The notes under the pieces were generated by a model. That model ran no database searches, was not told where the DNA came from, and worked only from the letters and a program-made list of their open reading frames with translations. From positions 62,001 to 126,000 of the forward strand of contig NZ_VCQU01000007.1 in the NCBI RefSeq assembly GCF_012932915.1: a stretch of 64,000 nucleotides of DNA. The letters are read 5' to 3'. Positions 16,119 through 23,162 of the stretch are shown one piece after another. Within the stretch, counting starts at the first letter, position 1, and the number at the start of each line of letters is the position of its first letter. Origin of the DNA: Antrihabitans stalactiti (GTDB lineage: Bacteria > Actinomycetota > Actinomycetes > Mycobacteriales > Mycobacteriaceae). The position numbers and the translations under genes are program-made.

Positions 16119-16414
16119 CAAGGACTCCCTGTGAAATGTAGATCCGGCCACGGTGGGCGCCGAAGCACCGCGAGCGTGGCGATGACGGCAGTCGCCAAGC
16201 CGAGCAGAGCAATTCGGGTCACGTCCGCCGCGGGTTCCCAGCTGACCTGTCCATTGTGGACGACGAAGATACCGACCGGCGCAGCGGCGCCCGAGATCGC
16301 CCGATATCTCGTCACGGTGATGATGGTGGTTCCGTCGACGGTCTCGTATGGATCGCTGTACACACGCGCTGCCGACAGGTCCGCAGACCGGTCGAGGACT
16401 TCGCGAAGGTTCAT
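16115..16414 (-). CDS. GerW/YtfJ-like small membrane protein
   Basis: 99-residue protein. Residues 1-70 resemble the GerW (YtfJ) family: EVLDRSADLSAARVYSDPYE, TIITVTRYRA, APVGIFVVHNGQVSWEPAADV. The glycine-rich loop usual in the family is missing. A transmembrane helix follows (about 72-90, ALLGLATAVIATLAVL). GerW is named for Bacillus spore coats, but relatives occur in non-sporulating actinobacteria. First gene of the operon with patatin and FMN reductase. The start is the least certain part; no clear ribosome site. Confidence 0.65.
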   Translation of the reverse strand: MNLREVLDRSADLSAARVYSDPYETVDGTTIITVTRYRAISGAAAPVGIFVVHNGQVSWEPAADVTRIALLGLATAVIATLAVLRRPPWPDLHFTGSPW

Positions 16415-16459
16415 CGCACGATCACACCGCCGCAGGGCACTTTTGGCAACTATCGAAAC

Positions 16460-16473
16460 TGGAACGTGTTCTA
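16460..16473. promoter_or_regulatory. KstR-like operator
   Basis: TGGAACGTGTTCTA fits the published KstR motif TnnAACnnGTTnnA at every fixed position. It ends exactly where the downstream -10 box begins, a position expected to block transcription. KstR represses cholesterol-catabolism genes in Mycobacteriales; its presence here is inference. Confidence 0.5.
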
Positions 16474-16479
16474 TATCGT
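16474..16479 (+). promoter_or_regulatory. -10 box of a leaderless promoter (DapB-like gene)
   Basis: TATCGT, 7 nt, then ATG 16487. The GGAGG between them is too close to the ATG (2 nt) to act as a ribosome site. Confidence 0.6.
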
Positions 16480-16486
16480 GGAGGCC

Positions 16487-17584
16487 ATGAGCAGCCAGGG
16501 TTCGGCGCGGACGGTCGTGTGGGGCACCGGAAACGTGGGTAGGGCGGCGATACGCGCGGTCGACGCACATCCTGACCTCGACCTCGCCGGGGTGATCGTC
16601 CACAACCCCGACAAGGTCGGGAAAGACGCCGGCGAGCTTGCCGACCTGGACCGCTCGCTCGGCGTCGCGGCCACCGCCGACGTCGACGCAGCGCTCGCCG
16701 AAGCCGATGCCGTGGTGTACGCGGCGTCGGGCGAGGTCCGCCCGGTCGAGGCGCTCGCCGACATCAACAAAGCAATCCGAGTGGGTGCTTGCGTGGTGAC
16801 GCCGTCGGTCTATGCCATGTACGACCCCAGGTCTGCTCCCCCGGAACTACGCGACCCGGTCCTTGCTGCGATCGCCGACGGCGGCGGATCACTCTTCGTC
16901 TCCGGCATCGACCCGGGTTGGGGCAACGACATCTTGCCCATCCTCGCAACAGGATTGGCGTCGAGCATCGACCAGGTCCGCTGCCAGGAGATCTTCGACT
17001 ACTCCACCTACGACCAACCCGACTCCGTGCGCTATCTGGTCGGCATGGGTCAGCCGATGGACTATCTCCCGCCGATGGTGGCGCCCGGCGTTCCGACGAT
17101 GGTCTGGGGCGGCCAGCTTCGTCTGATCGCCCGCGCACTCGGCGTCGAACTCGACGAAGTTCGCGAAACGCTGCTGCGGCGCCCACTCGAGTCGAGCGTC
17201 GAAACGGCGGCAATGGGCACGTTCGAGGCCGGCAACCAGGGCGCGTTGCGCTTCGAGGTCCAAGGCGTCGTCGATGGCGAGCCGCTCATCGTCATCGAGC
17301 ACGTCACGCGCATCCACCCGTCGTGCGCGACGGATTGGCCGATGCCGCCGGACGGTGGCGACGGCGCGCACAAGGTGATCATCGAGGGGCGCCCGCGCAT
17401 CGAGATCAACATCGAGGCGACCGACGAAGGCGGCAATCGCTCCGCGGGCGGAAACGCCACCGCGGTCGGCAGATTGGTCAATGCGATCCCGTGGCTACGC
17501 GCCGCCGGGCCCGGAATCTACGACGCGCTGGACGTGCCACTCAGCCCCGCGGTCGGCAAACTGAGAAGGAAGGCATCAGCATGA
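16487..17584 (+). CDS. Dihydrodipicolinate reductase-like NAD(P)-dependent dehydrogenase
   Basis: 365-residue Rossmann protein of the DapB/2,4-diaminopentanoate dehydrogenase-like group: VVWGTGNVGRAAIRAV at the N-terminus, DAVVYAASGEVRP in the cofactor fold, then SGIDPGWGNDILP. It is not the lysine-pathway DapB (too long, signature absent). Actinobacteria carry many such genes near lipid and steroid catabolism. Its ATG is fixed by a leaderless -10 box, and a KstR-like dyad abuts it. Translationally coupled (ATGA) to the AhpD-like gene. Substrate unknown. Confidence 0.8.
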   Translation: MSSQGSARTVVWGTGNVGRAAIRAVDAHPDLDLAGVIVHNPDKVGKDAGELADLDRSLGVAATADVDAALAEADAVVYAASGEVRPVEALADINKAIRVGACVVTPSVYAMYDPRSAPPELRDPVLAAIADGGGSLFVSGIDPGWGNDILPILATGLASSIDQVRCQEIFDYSTYDQPDSVRYLVGMGQPMDYLPPMVAPGVPTMVWGGQLRLIARALGVELDEVRETLLRRPLESSVETAAMGTFEAGNQGALRFEVQGVVDGEPLIVIEHVTRIHPSCATDWPMPPDGGDGAHKVIIEGRPRIEINIEATDEGGNRSAGGNATAVGRLVNAIPWLRAAGPGIYDALDVPLSPAVGKLRRKASA

Positions 17585-18060
17585 TCGTCGATGTGCCAGA
17601 GGGCAAGGATCCGATCGGATACGTGTGGGGCGAAATGGTGCCGGGCATCGGCACTGCGGCCGCCAAGTTCTCGATGAAGGTGTACTCGGACAGCACCCTT
17701 GATCTGCGCGAGTTCGAGGCCGCCCGGCTGCGGATCGCGCAGATCAACGGCTGCATCTTCTGCCAGGACTGGCGCACCGAGCGCGACGGGGTGAAGGTCG
17801 AGGCCGATTTCGATGCGGCAGTGCGTGATTGGCGGACCACCGACGCCTTCGACGACCGCACCCGCTTGGCCGCCGAATACGCCGAGCGGTACGCGCTCGA
17901 CCATCATTCGATCGACGACGAGTTCTGGGCCCGGATGACCGCAGCCTACGAGCAACGCGAAATCGTCGAACTGACCATGTGTTTGGGGTCGTGGCTCGCC
18001 TTCGGCCGGCTCAATCGGGTGCTCGGCCTCGACACGGCCTGCGTCATACCCACCCACTAA
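17581..18060 (+). CDS. Carboxymuconolactone decarboxylase / AhpD-like protein
   Basis: 159-residue CMD-family protein. The AhpD-type active site is INGCIFCQDWR (CxxC near residue 60), suggesting thiol peroxidase or alkylhydroperoxidase chemistry rather than decarboxylation. Second gene of a two-gene operon after the DapB-like dehydrogenase, probably sharing its KstR-like control. Confidence 0.85.
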   Translation: MIVDVPEGKDPIGYVWGEMVPGIGTAAAKFSMKVYSDSTLDLREFEAARLRIAQINGCIFCQDWRTERDGVKVEADFDAAVRDWRTTDAFDDRTRLAAEYAERYALDHHSIDDEFWARMTAAYEQREIVELTMCLGSWLAFGRLNRVLGLDTACVIPTH

Positions 18061-18061
18061 C

Positions 18062-18113
18062 CCCCTCGTGAGTCTTTTAGGAGTCCATAGACTCCTAAAA
18101 GACTCACGAGGGT
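18062..18113. terminator. Long perfect palindrome between convergent genes (copy 1)
   Basis: Stem of 23 bp with a 4-nt loop centred at 18087/18088: GTGAGTCTTTTAGGAG on the left, its exact complement on the right. It fills the gap between two convergent genes, and carries T4/A4 inside the stem, so it can act on both strands. Related to the palindrome at 62625. Confidence 0.75.
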
Positions 18114-18120
18114 TGGGGCA

Positions 18121-18654
18121 CTAGGCAACTGGGGCGTAGACGGAATGCAGGACGCCGGAGCCGAACGTCGTCGACGACAACAGCTTCAGCGGCACCTTCG
18201 CTCCGTCGGCGAACAGCTTCTTGCCTTGACCGACGACGACCGGGTGCACGAACAAGTGCAACTCGTCGATGAGGCCTTCCTCGACCAGCCAGCGGACCAG
18301 CGTGGCGCTGCCCGTCACGCCGAGGTCGGTGTCCTGCTTGAGCTTCGTCAGTTCGGACTTCACGTCGCCGCTGATGATGCTGGAGTTCTCCCAGCTGGCG
18401 TCGGTAAGCGTGTTGGAGACCACGTACTTGCGTGATCCGTTCATGATCCCGGTGAGCGGGTCTTCGGGATCAGCGTTCGGCCAGTAGCCGGCGAACTCGT
18501 CGTAAGTTGTGCGTCCCAGCAGCGTCGCATCGTTCTGCATCAGCGCGCCGACCGCGGCGCCCATCTCATCGTCGAAGTAGTCGAAGTGCCAGGTCTGCGG
18601 ATCCTCGATGACGCCGTCGAGCGAGATGAAGAGGCTGCCTTTGATGTATCCCAT
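18121..18654 (-). CDS. Dihydrofolate reductase / RibD C-terminal family protein
   Basis: 177-residue paralogue type of the protein at 14053: IKGSLFISLDGVIEDPQ, ATLLGRTTYDEFAGYW, DLGVTGSATLVRWLVEEGLIDELHLFVHPVVVGQG. ATG 18654 has AGGAG 6 nt upstream; longer frames lack this. NADPH-linked reductase of unknown substrate; common in actinobacterial genomes in many copies. Confidence 0.88.
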   Translation of the reverse strand: MGYIKGSLFISLDGVIEDPQTWHFDYFDDEMGAAVGALMQNDATLLGRTTYDEFAGYWPNADPEDPLTGIMNGSRKYVVSNTLTDASWENSSIISGDVKSELTKLKQDTDLGVTGSATLVRWLVEEGLIDELHLFVHPVVVGQGKKLFADGAKVPLKLLSSTTFGSGVLHSVYAPVA

Positions 18655-18762
18655 GATGTTCTCCTTGTCGGATTCGGTCGTTGATTCGGTCAACTGCAAG
18701 TGCGTCGAGCGGCGTAGCGCGTTTTCGACAGCAGTGACCGAACGAATCCGAATCCTGGAGAT

Positions 18763-19158
18763 TCAGCGTGTGGCGAGCCCAGCCGACCGCAGGAGGATCG
18801 GCAACACGACGGCGACGACAAGCAAAGCCGGGACGTCGCCCCACAGGTGACCGTGATGGTGTCCGCCCATGTCGAACGATTCCACCGCCATGACCGCCGC
18901 ATGGACGAGGCTCGACACCGCGGCGAACCAGATCAGGCTGATATTCGCCTCGGGGCGTCGCGCGGCGTTCAACAGAAAGAGGCCCAACGTCACGTACACG
19001 CCCACAATCATCATGAAGTAGTGCGACTCGTACGGAGCGCCGTGATGCCATGCCCAGCCTGACGGCCATACGACGGCCAGCGGATAGAGACAGATCATGA
19101 CCGTGCCGAACGCCGCGAGCGCGATCTGCAGAAGCCTGTAACTGGGTGTCGATGCCAT
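18763..19158 (-). CDS. DUF6632 membrane protein
   Basis: 131-residue integral membrane protein with four predicted helices. Recognised by LYPLAVVWPSGWAWHHG, FMMIVGVYVTLGLFLL, SLIWFAAVSSLVHAAVMAVES and the His-rich loop GGHHHGHLWGDVPALL, which match what I recall of DUF6632. The His cluster between helices 3 and 4 could hold a metal, but nothing is known. Transcribed alone. Confidence 0.7.
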   Translation of the reverse strand: MASTPSYRLLQIALAAFGTVMICLYPLAVVWPSGWAWHHGAPYESHYFMMIVGVYVTLGLFLLNAARRPEANISLIWFAAVSSLVHAAVMAVESFDMGGHHHGHLWGDVPALLVVAVVLPILLRSAGLATR

Positions 19159-19197
19159 ACCTGAGCGAACGGAGAATCAACCCTCGCGGTTCACCGG

Positions 19198-19203
19198 TAG
19201 CGT
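19198..19203 (+). promoter_or_regulatory. -10 box of a leaderless promoter (tocopherol cyclase-like gene)
   Basis: TAGCGT, 6 nt, then ATG 19210; no ribosome site. Confidence 0.55.
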
Positions 19204-19209
19204 GGCGAC

Positions 19210-20235
19210 ATGTCACTACTCGACCGGTACCGCGCAACCGGCGCAGATTTACCCTTCGGTGATCCGCGCCAAGCTCACGGCGTTGCGATGGAAGGGTACT
19301 TCTGGCGTTTCAGCCAACCTGATTCCGGCCGCTCCATAATTGCGTTGATCGGAGTCAATCGGTCCGAGACAGGCATGTGGTCGACCCTCGGGCTCGGGTC
19401 GCATCCGAACGGCTTCCTCCGCACCGTTGTCCATCCGGAGGGGTCGGCCGATCCGAACGCCCTCGGCGCGTCGGCGGGGTCCGCCTTCCAAGGTTCGGCT
19501 GATCGCCTGCACGTCGACCTCGGCCCCGATGCCAAGCTCGACGTACGGATCTCGGATCGAGTCGAGTGGCCGCGCCCGGCGTTCGGCGGGTCCAGCGTCT
19601 TCCAGTCCGTTCCGGCGCTCAACCAGTACTGGCATCCGTGGCTGCTCGGCGGGCGCGTCGAGGGTACCGCAACAGTGGGTGGCGACGAGTGGAACCTCGA
19701 CGGTGCTCAGGTCTACGGTGAAAAGAACTGGGGCAAAGGCGGATTCCCCGACTCTTGGTGGTGGGGCCAAGCGCAGGGCTTCGCAGAGCCGCAGGCTTGC
19801 GTCGCATTCGCCGGCGGTGAGATCACCGCCGGACCGTTGCGCACCGAGGTCACAGCGTTGGTCGTGCGGTTGCCGAACGGTCGGGTTCTTCGACTTGGCA
19901 ATCCGGGCGTCTCGCCGGTGCGCGCCGAGGTCGGCGACGAGCGGTGGTCGCTGCAAGGTCGGCGAGGCCTGGTCAGCGTGACCGTCGAAGGCAACGCACC
20001 GCTGGGTGCCGCACATGTGCTCCCCGTGCCTTTGCCGCTCGAGCGCCGCAACATTGCCGGAGCTATCGAGCATCTTGGCGGAAGATTGTCGGTCGAGGTC
20101 CGCAGTCGCGGAAGAATCGTCTGGCGCGGCGAATCGTCGTTGGCCGGCCTCGAACACGGCGGCATCGACCGTGCCCGCGCGGAAGTCGTTCGCCGCGGCG
20201 GCGCGCCCGAGGATTCGGACGCACCCCCGGTCTGA
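19210..20235 (+). CDS. Tocopherol cyclase-like beta-barrel protein
   Basis: 341-residue protein resembling the tocopherol cyclase family: MEGYFWRFSQPDSGRS near residue 28, YWHPWLLGGRVEGTATVGG near 140, and the signature YGEKNWGKGGFPDSWWWGQ near 170. Plant and cyanobacterial members close the chromanol ring of vitamin E; actinobacteria do not make tocopherols, so here it more likely binds or modifies another lipid. No signal peptide. A 3-nt gap separates it from the convergent sigma factor gene. Confidence 0.7.
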   Translation: MSLLDRYRATGADLPFGDPRQAHGVAMEGYFWRFSQPDSGRSIIALIGVNRSETGMWSTLGLGSHPNGFLRTVVHPEGSADPNALGASAGSAFQGSADRLHVDLGPDAKLDVRISDRVEWPRPAFGGSSVFQSVPALNQYWHPWLLGGRVEGTATVGGDEWNLDGAQVYGEKNWGKGGFPDSWWWGQAQGFAEPQACVAFAGGEITAGPLRTEVTALVVRLPNGRVLRLGNPGVSPVRAEVGDERWSLQGRRGLVSVTVEGNAPLGAAHVLPVPLPLERRNIAGAIEHLGGRLSVEVRSRGRIVWRGESSLAGLEHGGIDRARAEVVRRGGAPEDSDAPPV

Positions 20236-20238
20236 AGT

Positions 20239-21225
20239 TCATGCCACGGAGGCGGGCAACCCGAAGGCCAGGTGTTGTTCGGCCCCGATGAACGTCGTGA
20301 CTTCCGCGATTCGGTCGCCGCGAAGGGTCAAAACGTCGATCGCGAACGGTAAGTGCGTGCCAGCGGTGTCGTCCCACAGGTACGACCCGAACGCAAGCTG
20401 ACCGTTCGCTTGCGTCGGTACGCGACGCCAGGCTCCGCACGCATCCATCGGCACCCGGACCGCGAAGTCCATGACCGCGTCCAATCCGCGATACCAGTGC
20501 GGCAAGGGCGGCATCGACCACGTGACGTCGGCGGTGAGCAATTGCACCAGCGCGTCGGCGTCGCCGCGCTCGAGGGCACCCGAATACTGGGCGACGATTT
20601 CTCGCAACCGCAGGTCGCCGATCCCCTTCAGCGTCTGAGCCTGCGTCATGGGCGGCACCTTCTCCGCGACGATGCGGCGAGCGCGTTGGAGTGCACTGTT
20701 CACCGACGCGGTCGAGGTATCCATGATCGTCGCGATCTCCGCGGCAGAGAACCCCAGCACCTCGAAGAGCAGCAGTGCCGCACGCTGATTGCCCGGCAGA
20801 TGTTGAAGGGCGGCAACGAAAGCCAGTTCTACGCCTTCGCGCTGTTCGTATCGGGCGTCCGGATACGGACCCAACCAGGCGACATCCGCGAGCGGCACAT
20901 CGCCGACGACGGCGCTCTCGCTCGACGGTCCGAGGTCGATGGGCAGCGCACGTTTGCGGCGGTGTTCGACCGAGTCCAGACAAGTCCGGGTCGCGACCGT
21001 GTAGAGCCACGAGCGCAGTGAACTTCGTCCCTCGAATCGCGCCAGGCTGCGCCACGCCCGAAGGAGGGCGTCCTGCAATGCGTCTTCGGCATCGTGTGTC
21101 GACCCGAGCATGCGGTAACAGTGCGCGTGCAACTCGCGCCGCAGCGGTTCGACGAGACGATTGAACGCGGCGTCGTCACCGTCGCGCGCGAGGTCGAGAT
21201 CCGTTGTCGAAGGAATTTCGCTCAC
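20239..21225 (-). CDS. sigG: ECF sigma factor, SigG-like with SnoaL-like C-terminal domain
   Basis: 328-residue sigma factor. Region 2 (about 15-85) includes HCYRMLGSTHDAEDALQDALLRAW, region 4 (about 135-190) LPGNQRAALLLFEVLGFSAAEIATIM. The C-terminal 130 residues are a SnoaL/NTF2-like domain with MPPLPHWYRG, as in SigG (TIGR02960 type) factors where it controls activity. No anti-sigma gene is adjacent; the divergent hydrolase 72 nt away may be a target. GTG start; a weak -10 CAGACT lies 7 nt upstream. Confidence 0.8.
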   Translation of the reverse strand: MSEIPSTTDLDLARDGDDAAFNRLVEPLRRELHAHCYRMLGSTHDAEDALQDALLRAWRSLARFEGRSSLRSWLYTVATRTCLDSVEHRRKRALPIDLGPSSESAVVGDVPLADVAWLGPYPDARYEQREGVELAFVAALQHLPGNQRAALLLFEVLGFSAAEIATIMDTSTASVNSALQRARRIVAEKVPPMTQAQTLKGIGDLRLREIVAQYSGALERGDADALVQLLTADVTWSMPPLPHWYRGLDAVMDFAVRVPMDACGAWRRVPTQANGQLAFGSYLWDDTAGTHLPFAIDVLTLRGDRIAEVTTFIGAEQHLAFGLPASVA

Positions 21226-21297
21226 ACCGATGAGTCTGCCCGACGCCTGGAGTCTTCATTTCGAACGCAACCGCTTCTCACCGCTTGGGAGACCTGA

Positions 21298-22122
21298 ATG
21301 AACCCCACCATCACCGCCCATACCCTGGACGTTCCCGGTGCCCGACTGCACTACGAACTGCGCGGCACGGGCCCGCTCGTCGTGCTCATCGGCGCTCCCA
21401 TGCACGCGGAATCCTTTGCGCCGCTGGCCGATCTGCTGGCTGACGAGTACACCGTTCTCACCACGGATCCGCGCGGCATCAACCGCAGCACCGTCGACGA
21501 TCGCGACCAGGACTCGACGCCGGAACTGCGCGCTGACGATCTTGCCCGGCTGATCGCGCACGTCGACGCCGGCCCGGCGTCGGTTTTCGGGTCCAGCGGC
21601 GGCGCGGTCACGGCACTCGCTCTGATCCAGGGGCACCCCGAATCGGTCCGCGTCGTCATCGCACACGAGCCACCGTTGGTGGAGCTGCTCGACGACCGGG
21701 TGGCGGTCCGCGCGGCGACGGAGGACTACTGCGAGACGTTCCTGCGTGGCGACCGCGTCGGTGCGTGGCGAAAATTCTTGGCCACGGCGAACCTGCACAT
21801 GCCCGAGCCGGTGTTCATGCAGGTATTCGGCAACGAGCCCGAGCCACAGCAGGCGGCAGACGAGCGGCACTGGTTTGCCAACGAATTGCGTGCGAGCTCC
21901 TTCTGGCACCCGGACATTACGGCACTGCGCGCGGTCGCAGCCAAGATCGTCGTCGGCATCGGCGAGGAGTCGGGTGAGCAGGAATGCGAGCGGACCTCGA
22001 ACGCGCTCGCCGCTGCTCTCGATATCGCACCCGTCAGGTTCCCCGGCGGCCACACTGGTTTCGTAGACGATCCAGCCGGCTTCCTCCCGCGGCTACGCGA
22101 GGTGCTGACGCCGGCAAAGTGA
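21298..22122 (+). CDS. Alpha/beta hydrolase
   Basis: 274-residue alpha/beta hydrolase. Oxyanion loop LVVLIGAPMH, nucleophile elbow GSSGG (about residue 102), and catalytic His in PGGHTGFVDDP. Substrate unknown. ATG 21298 has GGAG 7 nt upstream. Divergent from the SigG-like gene, and the first gene of a pair with a DinB-family gene 10 nt downstream. Confidence 0.85.
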   Translation: MNPTITAHTLDVPGARLHYELRGTGPLVVLIGAPMHAESFAPLADLLADEYTVLTTDPRGINRSTVDDRDQDSTPELRADDLARLIAHVDAGPASVFGSSGGAVTALALIQGHPESVRVVIAHEPPLVELLDDRVAVRAATEDYCETFLRGDRVGAWRKFLATANLHMPEPVFMQVFGNEPEPQQAADERHWFANELRASSFWHPDITALRAVAAKIVVGIGEESGEQECERTSNALAAALDIAPVRFPGGHTGFVDDPAGFLPRLREVLTPAK

Positions 22123-22132
22123 AAGGGCACGC

Positions 22133-22729
22133 ATGGAGCCGAAGGACGTTCTGCGCCGCTACCTGCAGACAGCGCGAAACGCGGTGCTGTGGAAACTCGA
22201 CGGGCTGTCCGAGTACGACGTTCGACGTCCGCTGACGCCCACAGGCACCAACCTGTTGGGGCTGGTCAAGCATCTGGCAGGCATCGAGTTCGGCTACTTC
22301 GGTGAAACGTTCGGGCGCCCGCCGAACGAGCCGGTACTCGACAGCTGGTTCGCACCCGATGCCGAGCCCAACGTCGACATGTGGGCTACCGCTGACGAGT
22401 CACGCGACGAGATTCTCGGTTTCTACACGCGCGCTTGGGCGCACGCCGATGCGACGATCGAGGCGCACGCGCTCGACGATGTCGGCGAGGTACAGCATTG
22501 GCCACCCGATCGCAGGGTGGTGACGCTGCAGCAGATTCTGGTCCACGTCATCGCCGAAACGAATCGGCATGCGGGACATGCCGATATCGTTCGCGAACTC
22601 ATCGATGGCGCGGCCGGATACAGGGAAGGCAACGCCAACATGGCTCCCGGTGATGCGGCGTGGTGGAGGAACTACCTCGCCAGAGTCGAAGACGCCGCTC
22701 GCAGTTTCAATCCCGGACGAGTGCAATGA
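22133..22729 (+). CDS. DinB-family protein (DUF664-like)
   Basis: 198-residue four-helix-bundle protein of the DinB/DUF664 group: TARNAVLWKLDGLSEYDVRRPLTPTGTNLLGLVKHLAGIEFGYF at the start and VHVIAETNRHAGHADIVREL, giving the three His that bind metal. Related proteins are mycothiol- or bacillithiol-dependent transferases. Follows the hydrolase by 10 nt; 3' end overlaps the Ddn-like gene by 23 nt. Confidence 0.85.
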   Translation: MEPKDVLRRYLQTARNAVLWKLDGLSEYDVRRPLTPTGTNLLGLVKHLAGIEFGYFGETFGRPPNEPVLDSWFAPDAEPNVDMWATADESRDEILGFYTRAWAHADATIEAHALDDVGEVQHWPPDRRVVTLQQILVHVIAETNRHAGHADIVRELIDGAAGYREGNANMAPGDAAWWRNYLARVEDAARSFNPGRVQ

Positions 22730-23123
22730 CGGGGATGATCCGATCCGTCTTTGCCTCGTGGTCGGCGAAGAACGGATAGTTCGCCTTCAGCATGGCCCAG
22801 ACGTGCTCGCGTTCTTCGCCGTCGATGGTCGACGCTGTCGCTTCGTAGATTTCCGTACCCACCTCGACAGTCACCCTGGGGTTTGCCGCGAGGTTGAGGT
22901 ACCAGTCCGGGTGTCTGGGTGCTCCGATGTTCGAGGCGATGACCAGCAGCCGACCGCCGTCGTCGTGAAACATCATCGGCGTCGTGACACGTTGGCCGGA
23001 CTTGCGCCCCAACGTCGTGAGGAGCAGAAGTCGATCGCGATTCATGCCGTCGACTTCCCCGCCGGCCCGGAACTGTTCGATTGCTGCGCGGTTGATCGCC
23101 TTCATATCCACGGCATCCACCAT
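22707..23123 (-). CDS. Deazaflavin (F420)-dependent nitroreductase family protein (Ddn-like)
   Basis: About 138 residues. LLLLTTLGRKSGQRVTTPMMFHDDGGRLLVIASNIGAPRHPDWYLNLAANPRVTVEVG is the Ddn/F420H2-dependent quinone reductase signature. Related mycobacterial enzymes reduce menaquinone and activate nitroimidazoles. The start is uncertain: ATG 23123 (used here) or in-frame GTG 23141; neither has a good ribosome site. Confidence 0.85.
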   Translation of the reverse strand: MVDAVDMKAINRAAIEQFRAGGEVDGMNRDRLLLLTTLGRKSGQRVTTPMMFHDDGGRLLVIASNIGAPRHPDWYLNLAANPRVTVEVGTEIYEATASTIDGEEREHVWAMLKANYPFFADHEAKTDRIIPVIALVRD

Positions 23124-23162
23124 GCCATCCGACCCCGACACTTGTGCTTGAAGCTTGCGAGA

